From: CAVWDU01 sp963753815
Lineage (GTDB): Bacteria; Pseudomonadota; Gammaproteobacteria; Pseudomonadales; Halieaceae
NCBI GenBank assembly: GCA_963753815.1
Contig: CAVWDU010000003.1
Coordinates: 930,001-994,000 of the forward strand
Length of the DNA: 64,000 nucleotides
Reading direction: 5' to 3'
Below the pieces are notes generated by a model. That model saw nothing but the letters and a program-made list of their open reading frames with translations. It had not been told where the DNA came from and ran no database searches. Below, piece after piece: positions 25,636 through 34,366 of the stretch. The position numbers and the translations under genes were made by a program. Positions within the stretch are counted from its first letter, which is position 1, and the number at the start of each line of letters is the position of its first letter.

Positions 25636-26652
25636 ATGTTTTCCACGCTCTGGGGTCTTTTACTGGGTGTTGTCATGGCCGCAGTCATCACCGTGTTTTA
25701 CGGCGACCGCTTCAATGCGGTGCTGAGCGAGCTTGTTGTCGAGCCGGAAACTTCACTGTCAGCAGCAACCGAACTGAAGCCGGGGATGCCAGTGCCGGAA
25801 TCCCCGGTTTCTGGCACCGCGATCCCGGTCACCAGGGCGCGGGCAGAACAGCGCCAGGCACCCGCGGAAACCACCGCGACCGCAGCCGCCGCCCGCGAGG
25901 CGAGCCCCACCGATGAATCAGGCCCGGCAAGCCCGGGCTCAACTCTCGCCCGCAAGTGGGCAGACTACGCGGCCCGGGCCGGTTCCCTCCAGCCTCAGGG
26001 CGATTTCCGCTGGCGTGAATGCTTCACCCGCGCGGCCGCCGCCCACGATGTACCGGAAACCCTGCTGCTGGCCCTGGCCAGCGGCGAGAGCGGTTTCGAT
26101 CCGGCGGCGCGTTCGGCGAAAGACGCGGTGGGACTGATGCAGATCCGGTGGCCCCGGACCAGCCGTCACCTGGGCATCAATCGCGAGGCCGACCTCTACG
26201 ACCCCTGCACCAATATTGCCGCCGGGGCGCGCTACATCGCTGAACTCTCACAGCGCTACGACAACGACCTGCACCGGGCGGTGGCCGCCTATAACTACGG
26301 GCCGGGGCGCATCAACAGCGGCGCCCTGCCCGCCGGCGCACGCTGGTACAGCCAGTACATCTATCAGCACCTGCAAAAAATACTCGGTCAGCCACAGACG
26401 CCCAGCAGCGAGCTGCTGCCCGCACCCTCTCCAGGCGAGGGCGGTTTCGAGGTCCTGATGAGCTTCAACCAGGCCTTCCGGGCGCGGGATTTCATCGCCT
26501 ACCTGCAACGCCAGGAGCCCACCCTCGATCTCGCCCAGCGCAGCGAAGCCCTGGGACGCCACGAGGTGGTGGTGCTCTATGACAACGCACAACAGCGCCG
26601 GGCGGCTCTGGAAGCGATCGGCCGCAGCGGCATTACCACCGCTGCCAATTGA
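25636..26652 (+). CDS. Lytic transglycosylase with SLT domain
   Basis: Peptidoglycan-cleaving transglycosylase of 338 aa. A single N-terminal membrane segment (FSTLWGLLLGVVMAAVITVF) is followed by a low-complexity linker (about 40-105). The SLT domain has the catalytic glutamate in LALASGESGFDPAA, then GLMQIRW, NIAAGARYI and AVAAYNYGPG. The membrane segment has no cleavage or lipobox site, so the enzyme is anchored in the inner membrane facing the periplasm. It starts at ATG 25636 behind AAGGAGG (25621-25627). The tail (about 265-338) is extra to the domain. Within the cluster it may open the cell wall for the assembly of, or be controlled by, the ExbB/ExbD-like motor. Confidence 0.9.
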   Translation: MFSTLWGLLLGVVMAAVITVFYGDRFNAVLSELVVEPETSLSAATELKPGMPVPESPVSGTAIPVTRARAEQRQAPAETTATAAAAREASPTDESGPASPGSTLARKWADYAARAGSLQPQGDFRWRECFTRAAAAHDVPETLLLALASGESGFDPAARSAKDAVGLMQIRWPRTSRHLGINREADLYDPCTNIAAGARYIAELSQRYDNDLHRAVAAYNYGPGRINSGALPAGARWYSQYIYQHLQKILGQPQTPSSELLPAPSPGEGGFEVLMSFNQAFRARDFIAYLQRQEPTLDLAQRSEALGRHEVVVLYDNAQQRRAALEAIGRSGITTAAN

Positions 26653-26668
26653 AACAAGGAGAAACGCC

Positions 26669-27508
26669 ATGAATACACCGACTATCAACAAGCACGTCCT
26701 CGCGGTGGGCTGCGCCTGCGCACTGTTGCTGGCAGCCAACTGGGTATTTGCCGTCGACCGGCAACCGCGCGACGCCCGACCACGCGTAAACCTGTTCCCC
26801 ACCTCGGTAGTGGAGAGCCTCAGCGAGACCTCACGGACGGCGAAGGACATGGAGGGCAGCATGTACGAGGTGGTGGCGCGCCTGGACAAGCAGAAACAGG
26901 TCTATGAGAGCACCCACTGCAACAACAGCGAAGACGCCGGCTGCGTGCAACTGCGCAGGGCGATCCGCGGCAGTTACAAGGAGATGCTGGACGTGATGCA
27001 GTCCAGTATCCCCGCCATGCGCGACAGCCTGGACGTCACGGTGGATGCGATGGGCAACAGCCTCCGCGGGGAAATCGGCCGCAAAATGACGCCCGGGGAC
27101 GTCCAGCGGATTCTCGGCGGCCGCACCGACAGCGTACAGGGCATGCCCGCGGCAGTGTCATCGTCCAACCGGCAGGGCAAGCTCAGCAGGATGTTTTCGC
27201 GCTACTACGAGCTGGTGAAACGCGGGGGCCGGCAGGCCGACGCACTGCCGGTACTGGCGTCGCAGATTTACCTGGATTCCATGCAGTCGCTTTACTACCT
27301 CGACCTGATCGAGGCGGAAATCGGCTCGCAAAGCACCGAACTGGTGCTGGAGCTGGAGTGGGGCGAACTCACCGACCAGATCAGCAGCACCGTCACCGAC
27401 GTGAAGACACTGCTGTGGGGCGACGCGGACCAGGGCCGGGAAATTCTCGAGATCGGCCTGTCGGAGCCCAACCCGGAAGACGAGTACCAGGACCTGTTGG
27501 TCAAGTAA
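26669..27508 (+). CDS. Exported helical protein of unknown function
   Basis: Product of 279 aa with a signal peptide (VLAVGCACALLLAANWVFA) and a predominantly helical, charged body with two cysteines in STHCNNSEDAGCVQL. The C-terminus is acidic (LSEPNPEDEYQDLL). Start ATG 26669 follows AAGGAG 7 nt upstream. It lies 16 bp after the transglycosylase gene and 25 bp before the lipoprotein gene, same strand, clearly one operon. I recognise no family; a periplasmic partner in the cluster is the best guess. Confidence 0.7.
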   Translation: MNTPTINKHVLAVGCACALLLAANWVFAVDRQPRDARPRVNLFPTSVVESLSETSRTAKDMEGSMYEVVARLDKQKQVYESTHCNNSEDAGCVQLRRAIRGSYKEMLDVMQSSIPAMRDSLDVTVDAMGNSLRGEIGRKMTPGDVQRILGGRTDSVQGMPAAVSSSNRQGKLSRMFSRYYELVKRGGRQADALPVLASQIYLDSMQSLYYLDLIEAEIGSQSTELVLELEWGELTDQISSTVTDVKTLLWGDADQGREILEIGLSEPNPEDEYQDLLVK

Positions 27509-27533
27509 CCGCAAACACGAGCGAGGAATACCC

Positions 27534-28091
27534 ATGAACACAATTGCCATTACCATCCGCACGGCGTGCGCCGTGGTCGCCCTGGCGGTGTCCGCCGGAT
27601 GCAGCCAGATACCGAAGCGAGACGTGGTCGACTGCAGTATCAGCGACACCAATAACATCGATCGCCTGTTCGAGCAGGTCTCGGGCCGGCTCGAAAACCC
27701 CGCCTGCCACTATCAGTTTCGTGACTACCAGCAGCGCCTGGTGACCGCGGCCAAGGGTGCGCCGGAGGCGGAAAACGAGGCCCGGTTCGCGGGCCTGCTG
27801 CGCACCAGCATAGACCGCGGCATCATCTCCAAACGTCAGGGGCGGGAGATGTTCAGCCGCTATTTCGACCCGGAGTTCTATGCGGTGAAGTCCGACGCGC
27901 GCAGCAGTTGCTCATCGTTGCGAGACAAGGACAAGCTGTACGCTGGCATGCGCGGCGAGCTGGCGTACAAGCGCGAGGGCATGCTGGAGATACTCGACGA
28001 CGAGGAGCGCTTCCGTCGCGCACAGCACCACTATAACGACCTGCGCCTGGTGTTCGAGGCCGTTGATGCTGCCTGCACGCAGGCGTTGTGA
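27534..28091 (+). CDS. Lipoprotein of unknown function
   Basis: Product of 185 aa with a lipobox (ALAVSAGCSQ), so it is lipidated at the cysteine about residue 23 and anchored in a membrane. Serine at +2 predicts sorting to the outer membrane. The mature part is helical and has three further cysteines. Start ATG 27534 follows GAGGAA. It is between the helical exported protein and the ExbB-like gene in the same direction. No family recognised. Confidence 0.72.
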   Translation: MNTIAITIRTACAVVALAVSAGCSQIPKRDVVDCSISDTNNIDRLFEQVSGRLENPACHYQFRDYQQRLVTAAKGAPEAENEARFAGLLRTSIDRGIISKRQGREMFSRYFDPEFYAVKSDARSSCSSLRDKDKLYAGMRGELAYKREGMLEILDDEERFRRAQHHYNDLRLVFEAVDAACTQAL

Positions 28092-28092
28092 G

Positions 28093-28742
28093 GTGGGCAC
28101 CGGGGCCAGGTTCGGGCTGGGTCTGCTGCTCGGGTTTGCCGCAGGTACCGCCGTCCTGCAGCTGGCACTGTGGTCCGCTCCAGCCTGCGCCCGGCGCTAT
28201 GCAGGCGTGGCGCGGGGCGCTGGCCGGCCTGTGGGCGACGGTCGGGCACAACCTGAGGGGCTCGATCTACCCGTTCCTGCTGGTGCTCGTGTTCTACCTC
28301 CGCCAGTTGACGGTTCTGCGCGCACTGTTGTCACGGCCGGAGCCTGCCGTTGAACAGGTGCTGCGCCGCGAGCAACTGCTGGACCTGTGTGCCAACCTGT
28401 TCTTCGGCATCGGCGTGATCTGGACGGCCATCGGTATGCGAGGGGCGCTGCTCTATGCGCTGGGTGATACCGCGAGGGGTCGGCGCGGGCAGCGGTTCCG
28501 CGATGCTGCAGCGGCTGGTAGAAGGCGGAATCCTGCTCGCCCTGTCCACGACCATCGTCGGCGGCACAGGCGGCTACCTGATGCGCACCGGCAAGTACCT
28601 GCTCTGCGGCGAGGCGCTGTCCGCCCTGTATCTGCACGAATCGGCGCGGCCGGCGCAACAGGGTCTCGATGCCCTGCAGCGGATCGAGTCGGCGCTCGCC
28701 GTGACGGAACCCCCACCCGGCGCAGCGGAAAAACAGCCGTGA
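28093..28742 (+). pseudogene. ExbB/TolQ/MotA-like proton-channel protein, frameshifted
   Basis: The protein-like reading is split over frames. A hydrophobic start (GLLLGFAAGTAVLQLALW) lies in one frame from GTG 28093. The body with GSIYPFLLVLVFYLRQL and LCANLFFGIGVIWTAIGMRG lies in the next frame from 28199. From about 28478 the third frame continues with VEGGILLALSTTIVGGTGG and YLMRTGKYLL to the stop at 28742. The last junction falls in a GGGG run (28476-28479); deleting one G joins GDTARG to VGAGSGSAMLQRL. The three membrane segments and the ALSTT motif fit ExbB/TolQ. The first shift is less certain, since the gene could start at ATG 28199. Mutation, sequencing error and programmed shift are all possible. 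Confidence 0.6.
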
Positions 28743-29386
28743 GACCACCGTGGCCGGGGAGCAGCGGCCAGGGCGACATGGAGGCGCTGCAAACCGACGT
28801 CATGCGCTTCATGGCGATCCTGGGGCTGTGCCTGGCAGCGATCTTTTCACTGGTAAAGAGCCCGGATTTCACGCCGGTGCAAGCCGCGGCCGAATCGGAG
28901 TCCACACCCCCGGCCGAATCGGAGTCCACACCCCCGACCGAGACCGCGCCGGACCCGGCGCCGTTAATCGAGGCAAAGCCCCGGCCGGACACGGCGCCGC
29001 GAGAAACAGTCAAGCAAGGTTTTCAATTGGTATTCGCCTCGGCGGATGACCTGCGCCAGCTCCTGACGCATGGCGAGGCAGCCCTGTACGCCACCGATGG
29101 GGCGCACTATTGGCGCTGGCGCCCCGGTGGCGTGTGGCACGAGGTTGCATCGCCGGCGAGTTACTACCGCATGGAACGAGCCACCCTGCCGGACGGATTC
29201 ATGCAAGGGGCACCGGCGGCACTGGCCGGCACCCAGGCTATCTGGGGCATCGACCTGCCCGCAGGCATCGTGAGCGCAATCGGCCGGCAGATGCAGGGCC
29301 GCAGTGGTGGCGTACTGATCATCGATGGCCGCGGCGGGGTCTCTGTTGAACCGTCCGCAGGAACCCCTTCAGCAGTATCCCGTTGA
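28739..29386 (+). CDS. ExbD-like single-pass membrane protein
   Basis: Product of up to 215 aa (GTG 28739) or 202 aa from ATG 28778 (MEALQTDVMRFM). One membrane segment, MRFMAILGLCLAAIFSLV, is preceded by an aspartate in TDVMRF as in ExbD/TolR. A proline/glutamate-rich linker with a duplicated AESESTPP unit leads to a periplasmic domain (about 95-215). GTG 28739 overlaps the stop of the ExbB-like gene (GTGA), the normal pairing of these subunits. The C-terminal domain is not the standard ExbD one, so this looks like a divergent motor subunit. Confidence 0.65.
   Translation: MRPPWPGSSGQGDMEALQTDVMRFMAILGLCLAAIFSLVKSPDFTPVQAAAESESTPPAESESTPPTETAPDPAPLIEAKPRPDTAPRETVKQGFQLVFASADDLRQLLTHGEAALYATDGAHYWRWRPGGVWHEVASPASYYRMERATLPDGFMQGAPAALAGTQAIWGIDLPAGIVSAIGRQMQGRSGGVLIIDGRGGVSVEPSAGTPSAVSR
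28889..28936 (+). repeat. 24-bp tandem duplication in the ExbD-like gene
   Basis: Two identical 24-bp units at 28889-28912 and 28913-28936, encoding AESESTPP twice in the linker. Confidence 0.95.
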
Positions 29387-29650
29387 ATCGCGCTCCCAGC
29401 GTGTTCATGCAGGCTGCTGCGGGCCCAGGCAAAGATCGCCTGCCTCGCCCCGGGACCCACTGAGCACCGGACGTGGTGCCCGCGGTCATCGCCCGACCGG
29501 CCCTCACGCGCAAGCCCGCCCACTGTCACCGACCGGTTCCCCTGACGTATCACCCGGGGCCCGGGAAAAAAATAAGCCCGGCGCTCCCCCACATAGGGCG
29601 CCCGCTGGATTACCATGGCGGCTCACCCGATGCCCAGCCAGGGAAAACCC

Positions 29651-30625
29651 ATGGACGAGCACCCCTATGATCGCCTGACGCCGGACGCGCTCATCGCCGC
29701 GGTCGAGAGCGCGGGCTATCGCTGCGACGCCCGGATGCTGGCGCTCAACAGCTATGAAAACCGCGTGTACCAGGTGGGCATCGAGGAGGCCGCACCGCTG
29801 GTGGTCAAGTTCTACCGCCCCGGGCGCTGGAGCGAGGCCCAGATACTCGAGGAACACCGATTCAGTGCCGAACTTGTGGAAGCGGAGATTTCGGTGGTGG
29901 CGCCCCTGCCGGGTCCTGACGGTGCCACTCTGCACCACCATGACGGTTTCCTGTTCGCCCTTTTCACCCGGCGCGGCGGCTACCCGCCGGAACTCGACAA
30001 TCTCGATAACCAACTGGTGCTGGGGCGGACGCTGGGACGCATCCACGCCGTCGGCCGCGCGGGTCGCTTCGAACACCGCCAGGCCCTGTCTGTCGAGCGG
30101 ATGATGGTGCAAAGCCGCGAGTTCCTGCTGGACGGCTTCATACCCCGGGAACTGCTGCCGGCGTATTCGTCGCTGACCGCCGACCTGCTCGCGGCCATCG
30201 AGTCGGTGTTCGACCCGGGTGAAGACGTTATCCGCGTGCACGGTGACTGCCACGCTGGAAACATCCTGTGGCGCGACGACTGCGCGCATTTCGTCGATCT
30301 CGATGACTGCACCATGGCGCCGGCCATCCAGGACCTGTGGATGTTTCTCAACGGCGAGCGCCACGACAGGGAGCTGCAACTGGCGGAGCTGATCGCAGGC
30401 TACACGGAGTTCTGCGATTTCGATCCGCGCCAATTGCGCTGGGTGGAATCGCTGCGCACGATGCGCATCGTGCACTATGCCGCCTGGCTCGCCAGGCGCT
30501 GGCACGACCCCGCGTTTCCGCGCAGCTTCCCGTGGTTCAACAGTGAGCGCTACTGGGCGGACCACGTGCTGGAACTGCGCGAGCAACTGGCGGCCCTGCA
30601 AGAACCGCCACTGCGGCTGCTGTAG
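29651..30625 (+). CDS. srkA: Stress response kinase A (SrkA/YihE family)
   Basis: Cytoplasmic Ser/Thr kinase of the APH/choline-kinase fold, 324 aa. In E. coli SrkA counteracts programmed death after stress. The catalytic loop is VHGDCHAGNILW (with the catalytic aspartate) and the metal motif is FVDLDDC. The N-terminal lysine-bearing strand is LVVKFYRPGRW. Start ATG 29651 follows AGGG; a start 12 codons earlier lacks a good site. Converges with the acyltransferase gene at 30628, two bases away. Confidence 0.9.
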   Translation: MDEHPYDRLTPDALIAAVESAGYRCDARMLALNSYENRVYQVGIEEAAPLVVKFYRPGRWSEAQILEEHRFSAELVEAEISVVAPLPGPDGATLHHHDGFLFALFTRRGGYPPELDNLDNQLVLGRTLGRIHAVGRAGRFEHRQALSVERMMVQSREFLLDGFIPRELLPAYSSLTADLLAAIESVFDPGEDVIRVHGDCHAGNILWRDDCAHFVDLDDCTMAPAIQDLWMFLNGERHDRELQLAELIAGYTEFCDFDPRQLRWVESLRTMRIVHYAAWLARRWHDPAFPRSFPWFNSERYWADHVLELREQLAALQEPPLRLL

Positions 30626-30627
30626 AA

Positions 30628-31362
30628 CTAGCGCGAATCCCGGTTCAGCGACCGGGGGTAGACGACAGACCAGAGCCAGCGCCAGAAGCTGTTGTCGGCA
30701 AGCACATCTTTTTCGACCGCGTCGAAGAACGCTTCCATCCCGGCGGGATCGGCGAACAGGTCCATGCGCGTGGTGAATTCGCGCTCCGGGTCCAGTTCCT
30801 TCACCACCCGCGCGGGATTGCCGGCGACCACGACGTTTTCCGGTACATCCCGGGTTACCACCGCACGTGCGGCAACCACGCTGTTGCGGCCGATGGTAAC
30901 GCCCTTCAGCACCGTGGCCTGGTCGCCCAGCCACACATTGTCACCAATATGCACGGGCGTTACCCGCTCATCCCGTGCTGTGCGGTCGTAGATGGTATGC
31001 CAGTCGGAGTCGGTGACATACACACCGTTGGCCATCATCACCCCGTCGCCAATCACGATTTTGTCGCTGGCACTGAGCCGTGAGCCGGGGCTCATCAGGA
31101 CGCAGTCCCCGATCTCTATCTGGCCCTGGCCCTCCTCGCGACCCCAGACACCGATCTCCACACGGTGCATAGGCTCACCGACGGCGGTGAAGCTGCGGCC
31201 GATACGAATCCCGGGGCCGGAAATATGTACGTACCAGGGCTTCATCACGGTGTCGAACGGCCCCATTGCCACACACCGGGACCGCAGGAAATAGTCGGTG
31301 TACCAGCGCCGAAAGGCGAGGTAACTTTTTTTCAGCCAGTAGGGCCTGAGGTCCTTACGCAT
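30628..31362 (-). CDS. Left-handed beta-helix (hexapeptide) acyltransferase
   Basis: Acyltransferase of the LbetaH superfamily, 244 aa. The hexapeptide repeats run from about residue 45 to 190 and include VHISGPGIRIG, GDCVLMSPG, VVIGDGVM-type turns (IVIGDGVMMANG), VHIGDNVWLGDQATVLKGVT and VVVAGNPARVVKEL. The last is typical of maltose/galactoside-acetyltransferase relatives. The N-terminus has aromatic residues (RPYWLKKSYLAFRRWY) and a C-terminal extension of ~50 residues. Start ATG 31362 has GAGG upstream. Acceptor unknown; it could act on a lipid or polysaccharide. Confidence 0.82.
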   Translation of the reverse strand: MRKDLRPYWLKKSYLAFRRWYTDYFLRSRCVAMGPFDTVMKPWYVHISGPGIRIGRSFTAVGEPMHRVEIGVWGREEGQGQIEIGDCVLMSPGSRLSASDKIVIGDGVMMANGVYVTDSDWHTIYDRTARDERVTPVHIGDNVWLGDQATVLKGVTIGRNSVVAARAVVTRDVPENVVVAGNPARVVKELDPEREFTTRMDLFADPAGMEAFFDAVEKDVLADNSFWRWLWSVVYPRSLNRDSR

Positions 31363-31921
31363 GCATGCCTCGCGAAGAGAGTCTTGATCAATAACCGGTG
31401 CCCGCACCAGAGCCGGCACCTCAGCAAACCCGCCTATGATCCCAGCCCGCCCGGTCACCGGCAAATGTCGATGCCCCGTCGGCAATCTTCACGATCTACC
31501 GAGCACCGGCCACAGGCCACTTCCTGACAGCCAACCGGCAGACGGGTCAACGCACGGGGCAGGTCACTCCACCCGGTGACACGGCCAGATGCCTGCTGGT
31601 GACGAGAAGAAGCCCGTTTCCCGAGGGCGTTTGGCGGCATGGTCGCTGCACACCGGATCAATGTCATCGACAACGAGGCCGATCCCGCTTTCCGGGGGCG
31701 TCTGGCGGCAGGGACGCCGCCAGCCGAGCCCACGCATGGATGCGCGCTTTTGGGCGTCCCCCGGAAAGCGGGATCGGGCTCGTTGTCTGCACAATGATCA
31801 AGACAGAGCAAACAGCCAAGTCGCCACAATTCACCTGAACGCCGCGACTGCACCGCAGCCCGCGGCAACGCTGCTATGCTGAAACCTGAGGACAAAGGAG
31901 CAACGGGAGCATTGAAGCGGC
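31363..31921. other. Intergenic region with palindromic repeat, between divergent acyltransferase and methyltransferase genes
   Basis: 559 bp with no supportable gene. It carries copy 1 of a ~118-bp palindrome (31669-31787) and, just left of it, a degenerate half copy (about 31609-31646) beginning AGAAGCCCGTTTCCCGAGGG. Both small open frames here are translations of the repeat. Confidence 0.7.
31669..31787. repeat. Palindromic repeat element, copy 1
   Basis: About 119 bp. Outer arms begin GACAACGAGGCCGATCCCGC and end with the inverted partner GCGGGATCGGGCTCGTTGTC. An inner hairpin CTGGCGGC/GCCGCCAG sits inside (near 31702-31722). Copy 2 is at 59748-59865. The size, intergenic position and nested hairpins fit a REP- or MITE-like element; no transposase is nearby. 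Confidence 0.85.
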
Positions 31922-32587
31922 GTGCGTGCGTTATCAAGGCCAGTAGCCAGTAATCAGCAGTCTGTACACGAACAGCTGCCGGCGCTGGTGCATAAACATC
32001 TCAGCACCCATTACGAACGGCCGGTCGCCGACCACAGCCGAGAGGCATTCGAGCAACTGCTGTCGGCGCTGGAGCAGCCCCGGCCACTGGTGCTGGACTC
32101 GTTCTGCGGCACCGGCCACAGCACCGCCACCCTCGCCCGGGAACACCCCGGCCACCTGGTGGTCGGCGTGGACCGTTCGGCCGACCGCCTGTCGCGCCAC
32201 CCCGAACCCGCGGCGGAAGGGTACCTGCTGCTGCAGGCCGATTGCGAGGACATCTGGCACCTGCTGTTGCAGCGCGGGATACGTGTCGAGCACCACTACC
32301 TGCTCTACCCCAACCCCTGGCCGAAGCGCAAGCACCTGGGCCGTCGTATCCACGGCCACGCCGCGTTTCCGTGGCTGCTCGGCCTCGGGGGCACGCTGGA
32401 GCTGCGCACGAACTGGCAGCTCTACGCCGAGGAGTTTGGCATGGCCATGTACCTCGCGGGCCATCCCGGCGTGGTCAGCGAGTTGACCGGCCAGCAACCA
32501 TTATCGCTTTTTGAACGTAAGTACCGTGACAGCGGTCATAGATTGTGGCGGTTCACCGGCCGCGCGGGTGCCCCTCGCCTGCCGTGA
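31922..32587 (+). CDS. TrmB-like tRNA (guanine-N7) methyltransferase family protein
   Basis: S-adenosylmethionine-dependent methyltransferase, 221 aa. The SAM-binding region is LVLDSFCGTGHSTATLA followed by VVGVDRS, and the TrmB-type catalytic motif is YPNPWPKRKHLGRRIHGH. The RWRR/substrate loop is consistent with TrmB (tRNA G46 methylation), but the overall sequence is divergent, so it may be a paralogue with another nucleic-acid substrate. It starts at GTG 31922; GGAG/GGGAG sites lie upstream but not at ideal spacing. Transcribed away from the repeat-containing gap, 82 bp before cysE. Confidence 0.75.
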   Translation: MRALSRPVASNQQSVHEQLPALVHKHLSTHYERPVADHSREAFEQLLSALEQPRPLVLDSFCGTGHSTATLAREHPGHLVVGVDRSADRLSRHPEPAAEGYLLLQADCEDIWHLLLQRGIRVEHHYLLYPNPWPKRKHLGRRIHGHAAFPWLLGLGGTLELRTNWQLYAEEFGMAMYLAGHPGVVSELTGQQPLSLFERKYRDSGHRLWRFTGRAGAPRLP

Positions 32588-32669
32588 CGCTCGCCACCTT
32601 TTCGACTACAGTGAAGGGTTTTCAGGCTCTACTCGGGACTGTCCCGACACCGCACCGAGGTATAAACCC

Positions 32670-33497
32670 ATGTCCAGCAAAAGCGTCGACCCGGTCTGGG
32701 ATCGCATTCACGCGGAGACGGAAACCCTGGTCGCCAACGAACCCATCCTGGCCAGCTTCCTCTATGCCACCATTCTCAATCACGGCAGCCTGGAGTGCGC
32801 ACTCAGTTTTCACCTGGCAAACAAGCTCGACAGCCCCACCGCATCGTCACTCCTGCTGCGGGAAGTCATCCTGCAGGCCCTGAGAGACGACCCACGCATC
32901 CTCGAATCGGTAAGGGCCGACCTGCTGGCGGTGGAGGAGCGCGACTCCGCATGCACCCAGCTCAGCACGCCCTTCCTGTACTTCAAGGGCTTTCACGCAC
33001 TGGAAACCCATCGTATCGCCCACTGGCTGTGGAACCACGGCCGCGAATCACTGGCGCTGTTCTTCCAGAACCGGATGTCGGTGGAATTCGGTGTCGATAT
33101 CCACCCGGCGGCACACCTCGGGCGCGGCATCATGCTGGATCACGCCACCGGGCTGGTCATCGGGGAGACCGCGGTGGTCGGCAACAACGTGTCCATACTG
33201 CAGTCCGTCACCCTCGGCGGCACCGGCAAGGACGAAGGCGACCGCCACCCCAAGATCGGCAACGGTGTACTCATCAGCGCCGGCGCCAAGATTCTGGGCA
33301 ATATCCGGGTGGGTGACGGCGCCAAGATCGGCGCGGGCAGCGTGGTGCTGGAAGCGGTTGAGCCCCACACCACCGTCGCAGGGGTACCGGCCAAGGTGGT
33401 GGGACGACCCTCCACGGACCAGCCCGCGCTGGACATGGACCACGACTTCTGCTGCGATGAGCTAGCGAGCAGTCCTTCTACGCGCCGCACGGGCTGA
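32670..33497 (+). CDS. cysE: Serine O-acetyltransferase
   Basis: Acetylates serine with acetyl-CoA, the first step of cysteine synthesis. The product is 275 aa, the size of CysE. An N-terminal helical domain is followed by the hexapeptide beta-helix with GVDIHPAAHLGRGIMLDHAT and VTLGGTGKDEGDRHPKI; the histidines in LDHATG and GDRHPK are the catalytic ones known in this family. Start ATG 32670 follows GAGG; the in-frame region upstream belongs to the end of the methyltransferase gene. Confidence 0.95.
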   Translation: MSSKSVDPVWDRIHAETETLVANEPILASFLYATILNHGSLECALSFHLANKLDSPTASSLLLREVILQALRDDPRILESVRADLLAVEERDSACTQLSTPFLYFKGFHALETHRIAHWLWNHGRESLALFFQNRMSVEFGVDIHPAAHLGRGIMLDHATGLVIGETAVVGNNVSILQSVTLGGTGKDEGDRHPKIGNGVLISAGAKILGNIRVGDGAKIGAGSVVLEAVEPHTTVAGVPAKVVGRPSTDQPALDMDHDFCCDELASSPSTRRTG

Positions 33498-33541
33498 GAC
33501 AGGTGGAAACGCGACAGTGAAACAGTCTGCGAGGGCGTACC

Positions 33542-34117
33542 ATGTCGGTTAATCGCGATCAGTTCGTCAAGCACGAACCGTGGACCAGCAATTGCCTCGC
33601 CGCAATGGGATGGAAAAACGGCGTAAAGCAGGGTGGGATTATCAATCCAGCGGTGGTCGATATTCCCGCTGGCGCCCGACTGATCAGATTCCAGGCCAGA
33701 GAAGAGCTTGGCTCGTGGTGGTTCACCGCGCACGAACTGCAGGTGCTGTTCTCCCATCTGGGCCATACTGATATCGTCACCGGAAGGGCTTCCGGTACCG
33801 GTGCGCTCCACAAGGCTGGCGCCGTAATGCTCGGATGGAATGCAATGTCTCACGTAGTAGATTTTTACAGTCTCGCAGCGCTGTCGGCCTTTCATGGACC
33901 AGGAGATGGCTATGTAACAGAAGATGGCCGTTTCGTGCGTGGATTAAGGATGTTGGATGATCATGGCCAATTCCGACCCGTACGACAGCTATTTCTCCCC
34001 CACTTCGCTGACTATGCCTCACGCTGCGCCGGCGCTCCAAGCCTCAACCCTCTGAATCCTAGCTGGGTTAAGCGGCTACTGGCCTCGGACGCGAGGCGCT
34101 TGCCTTTTGAGTCTTAA
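33542..34117 (+). CDS. Hypothetical protein
   Basis: Product of 191 aa without signal peptide or membrane segment. The composition is globular, with several tryptophans and histidines (GSWWFTAHELQVLFSHLGH and FHGPGDGYVTEDGRFVRGL). Start ATG 33542 is preceded by GAGGG. The only gene near is cysE, 44 bp upstream. I recognise no family; it could be an enzyme or an island-borne accessory protein. Confidence 0.6.
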   Translation: MSVNRDQFVKHEPWTSNCLAAMGWKNGVKQGGIINPAVVDIPAGARLIRFQAREELGSWWFTAHELQVLFSHLGHTDIVTGRASGTGALHKAGAVMLGWNAMSHVVDFYSLAALSAFHGPGDGYVTEDGRFVRGLRMLDDHGQFRPVRQLFLPHFADYASRCAGAPSLNPLNPSWVKRLLASDARRLPFES

Positions 34118-34366
34118 TAACTTTCAAGATGTCGAGCACTTCTTATAATGGCGCAATCGCGGTGAGACGAGAGGCGAAACTGCTACCAATTTTGCCCTGC
34201 CGTCGCCTAGCGGCCAGCGATTTCGGTTGCACTCCCCAGCCTTCCGCACTACAGCGGAGCTAATGGAACGCCTTCCAAGCCATGCATCTACTTTTGGGGC
34301 TTTAGTTTAAGGGTTTCCGCGCAGCCTCACAGATCGAGATTCGCCTGCAGACAGAAAACATTCATC

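Noticed and set aside
28088..29386. A single 432-codon frame spanning the ExbB-like and ExbD-like genes
   Set aside because: Its middle part is an arginine/alanine-rich off-frame stretch; the third membrane segment of the ExbB-like protein is in another frame, so this is an accident of the frameshift.
28093..29386. ZorAB-type defence motor
   Set aside because: No zorC/zorD/zorE-like genes follow; the ExbD-like C-terminal domain is not OmpA-like and the neighbours are envelope genes.
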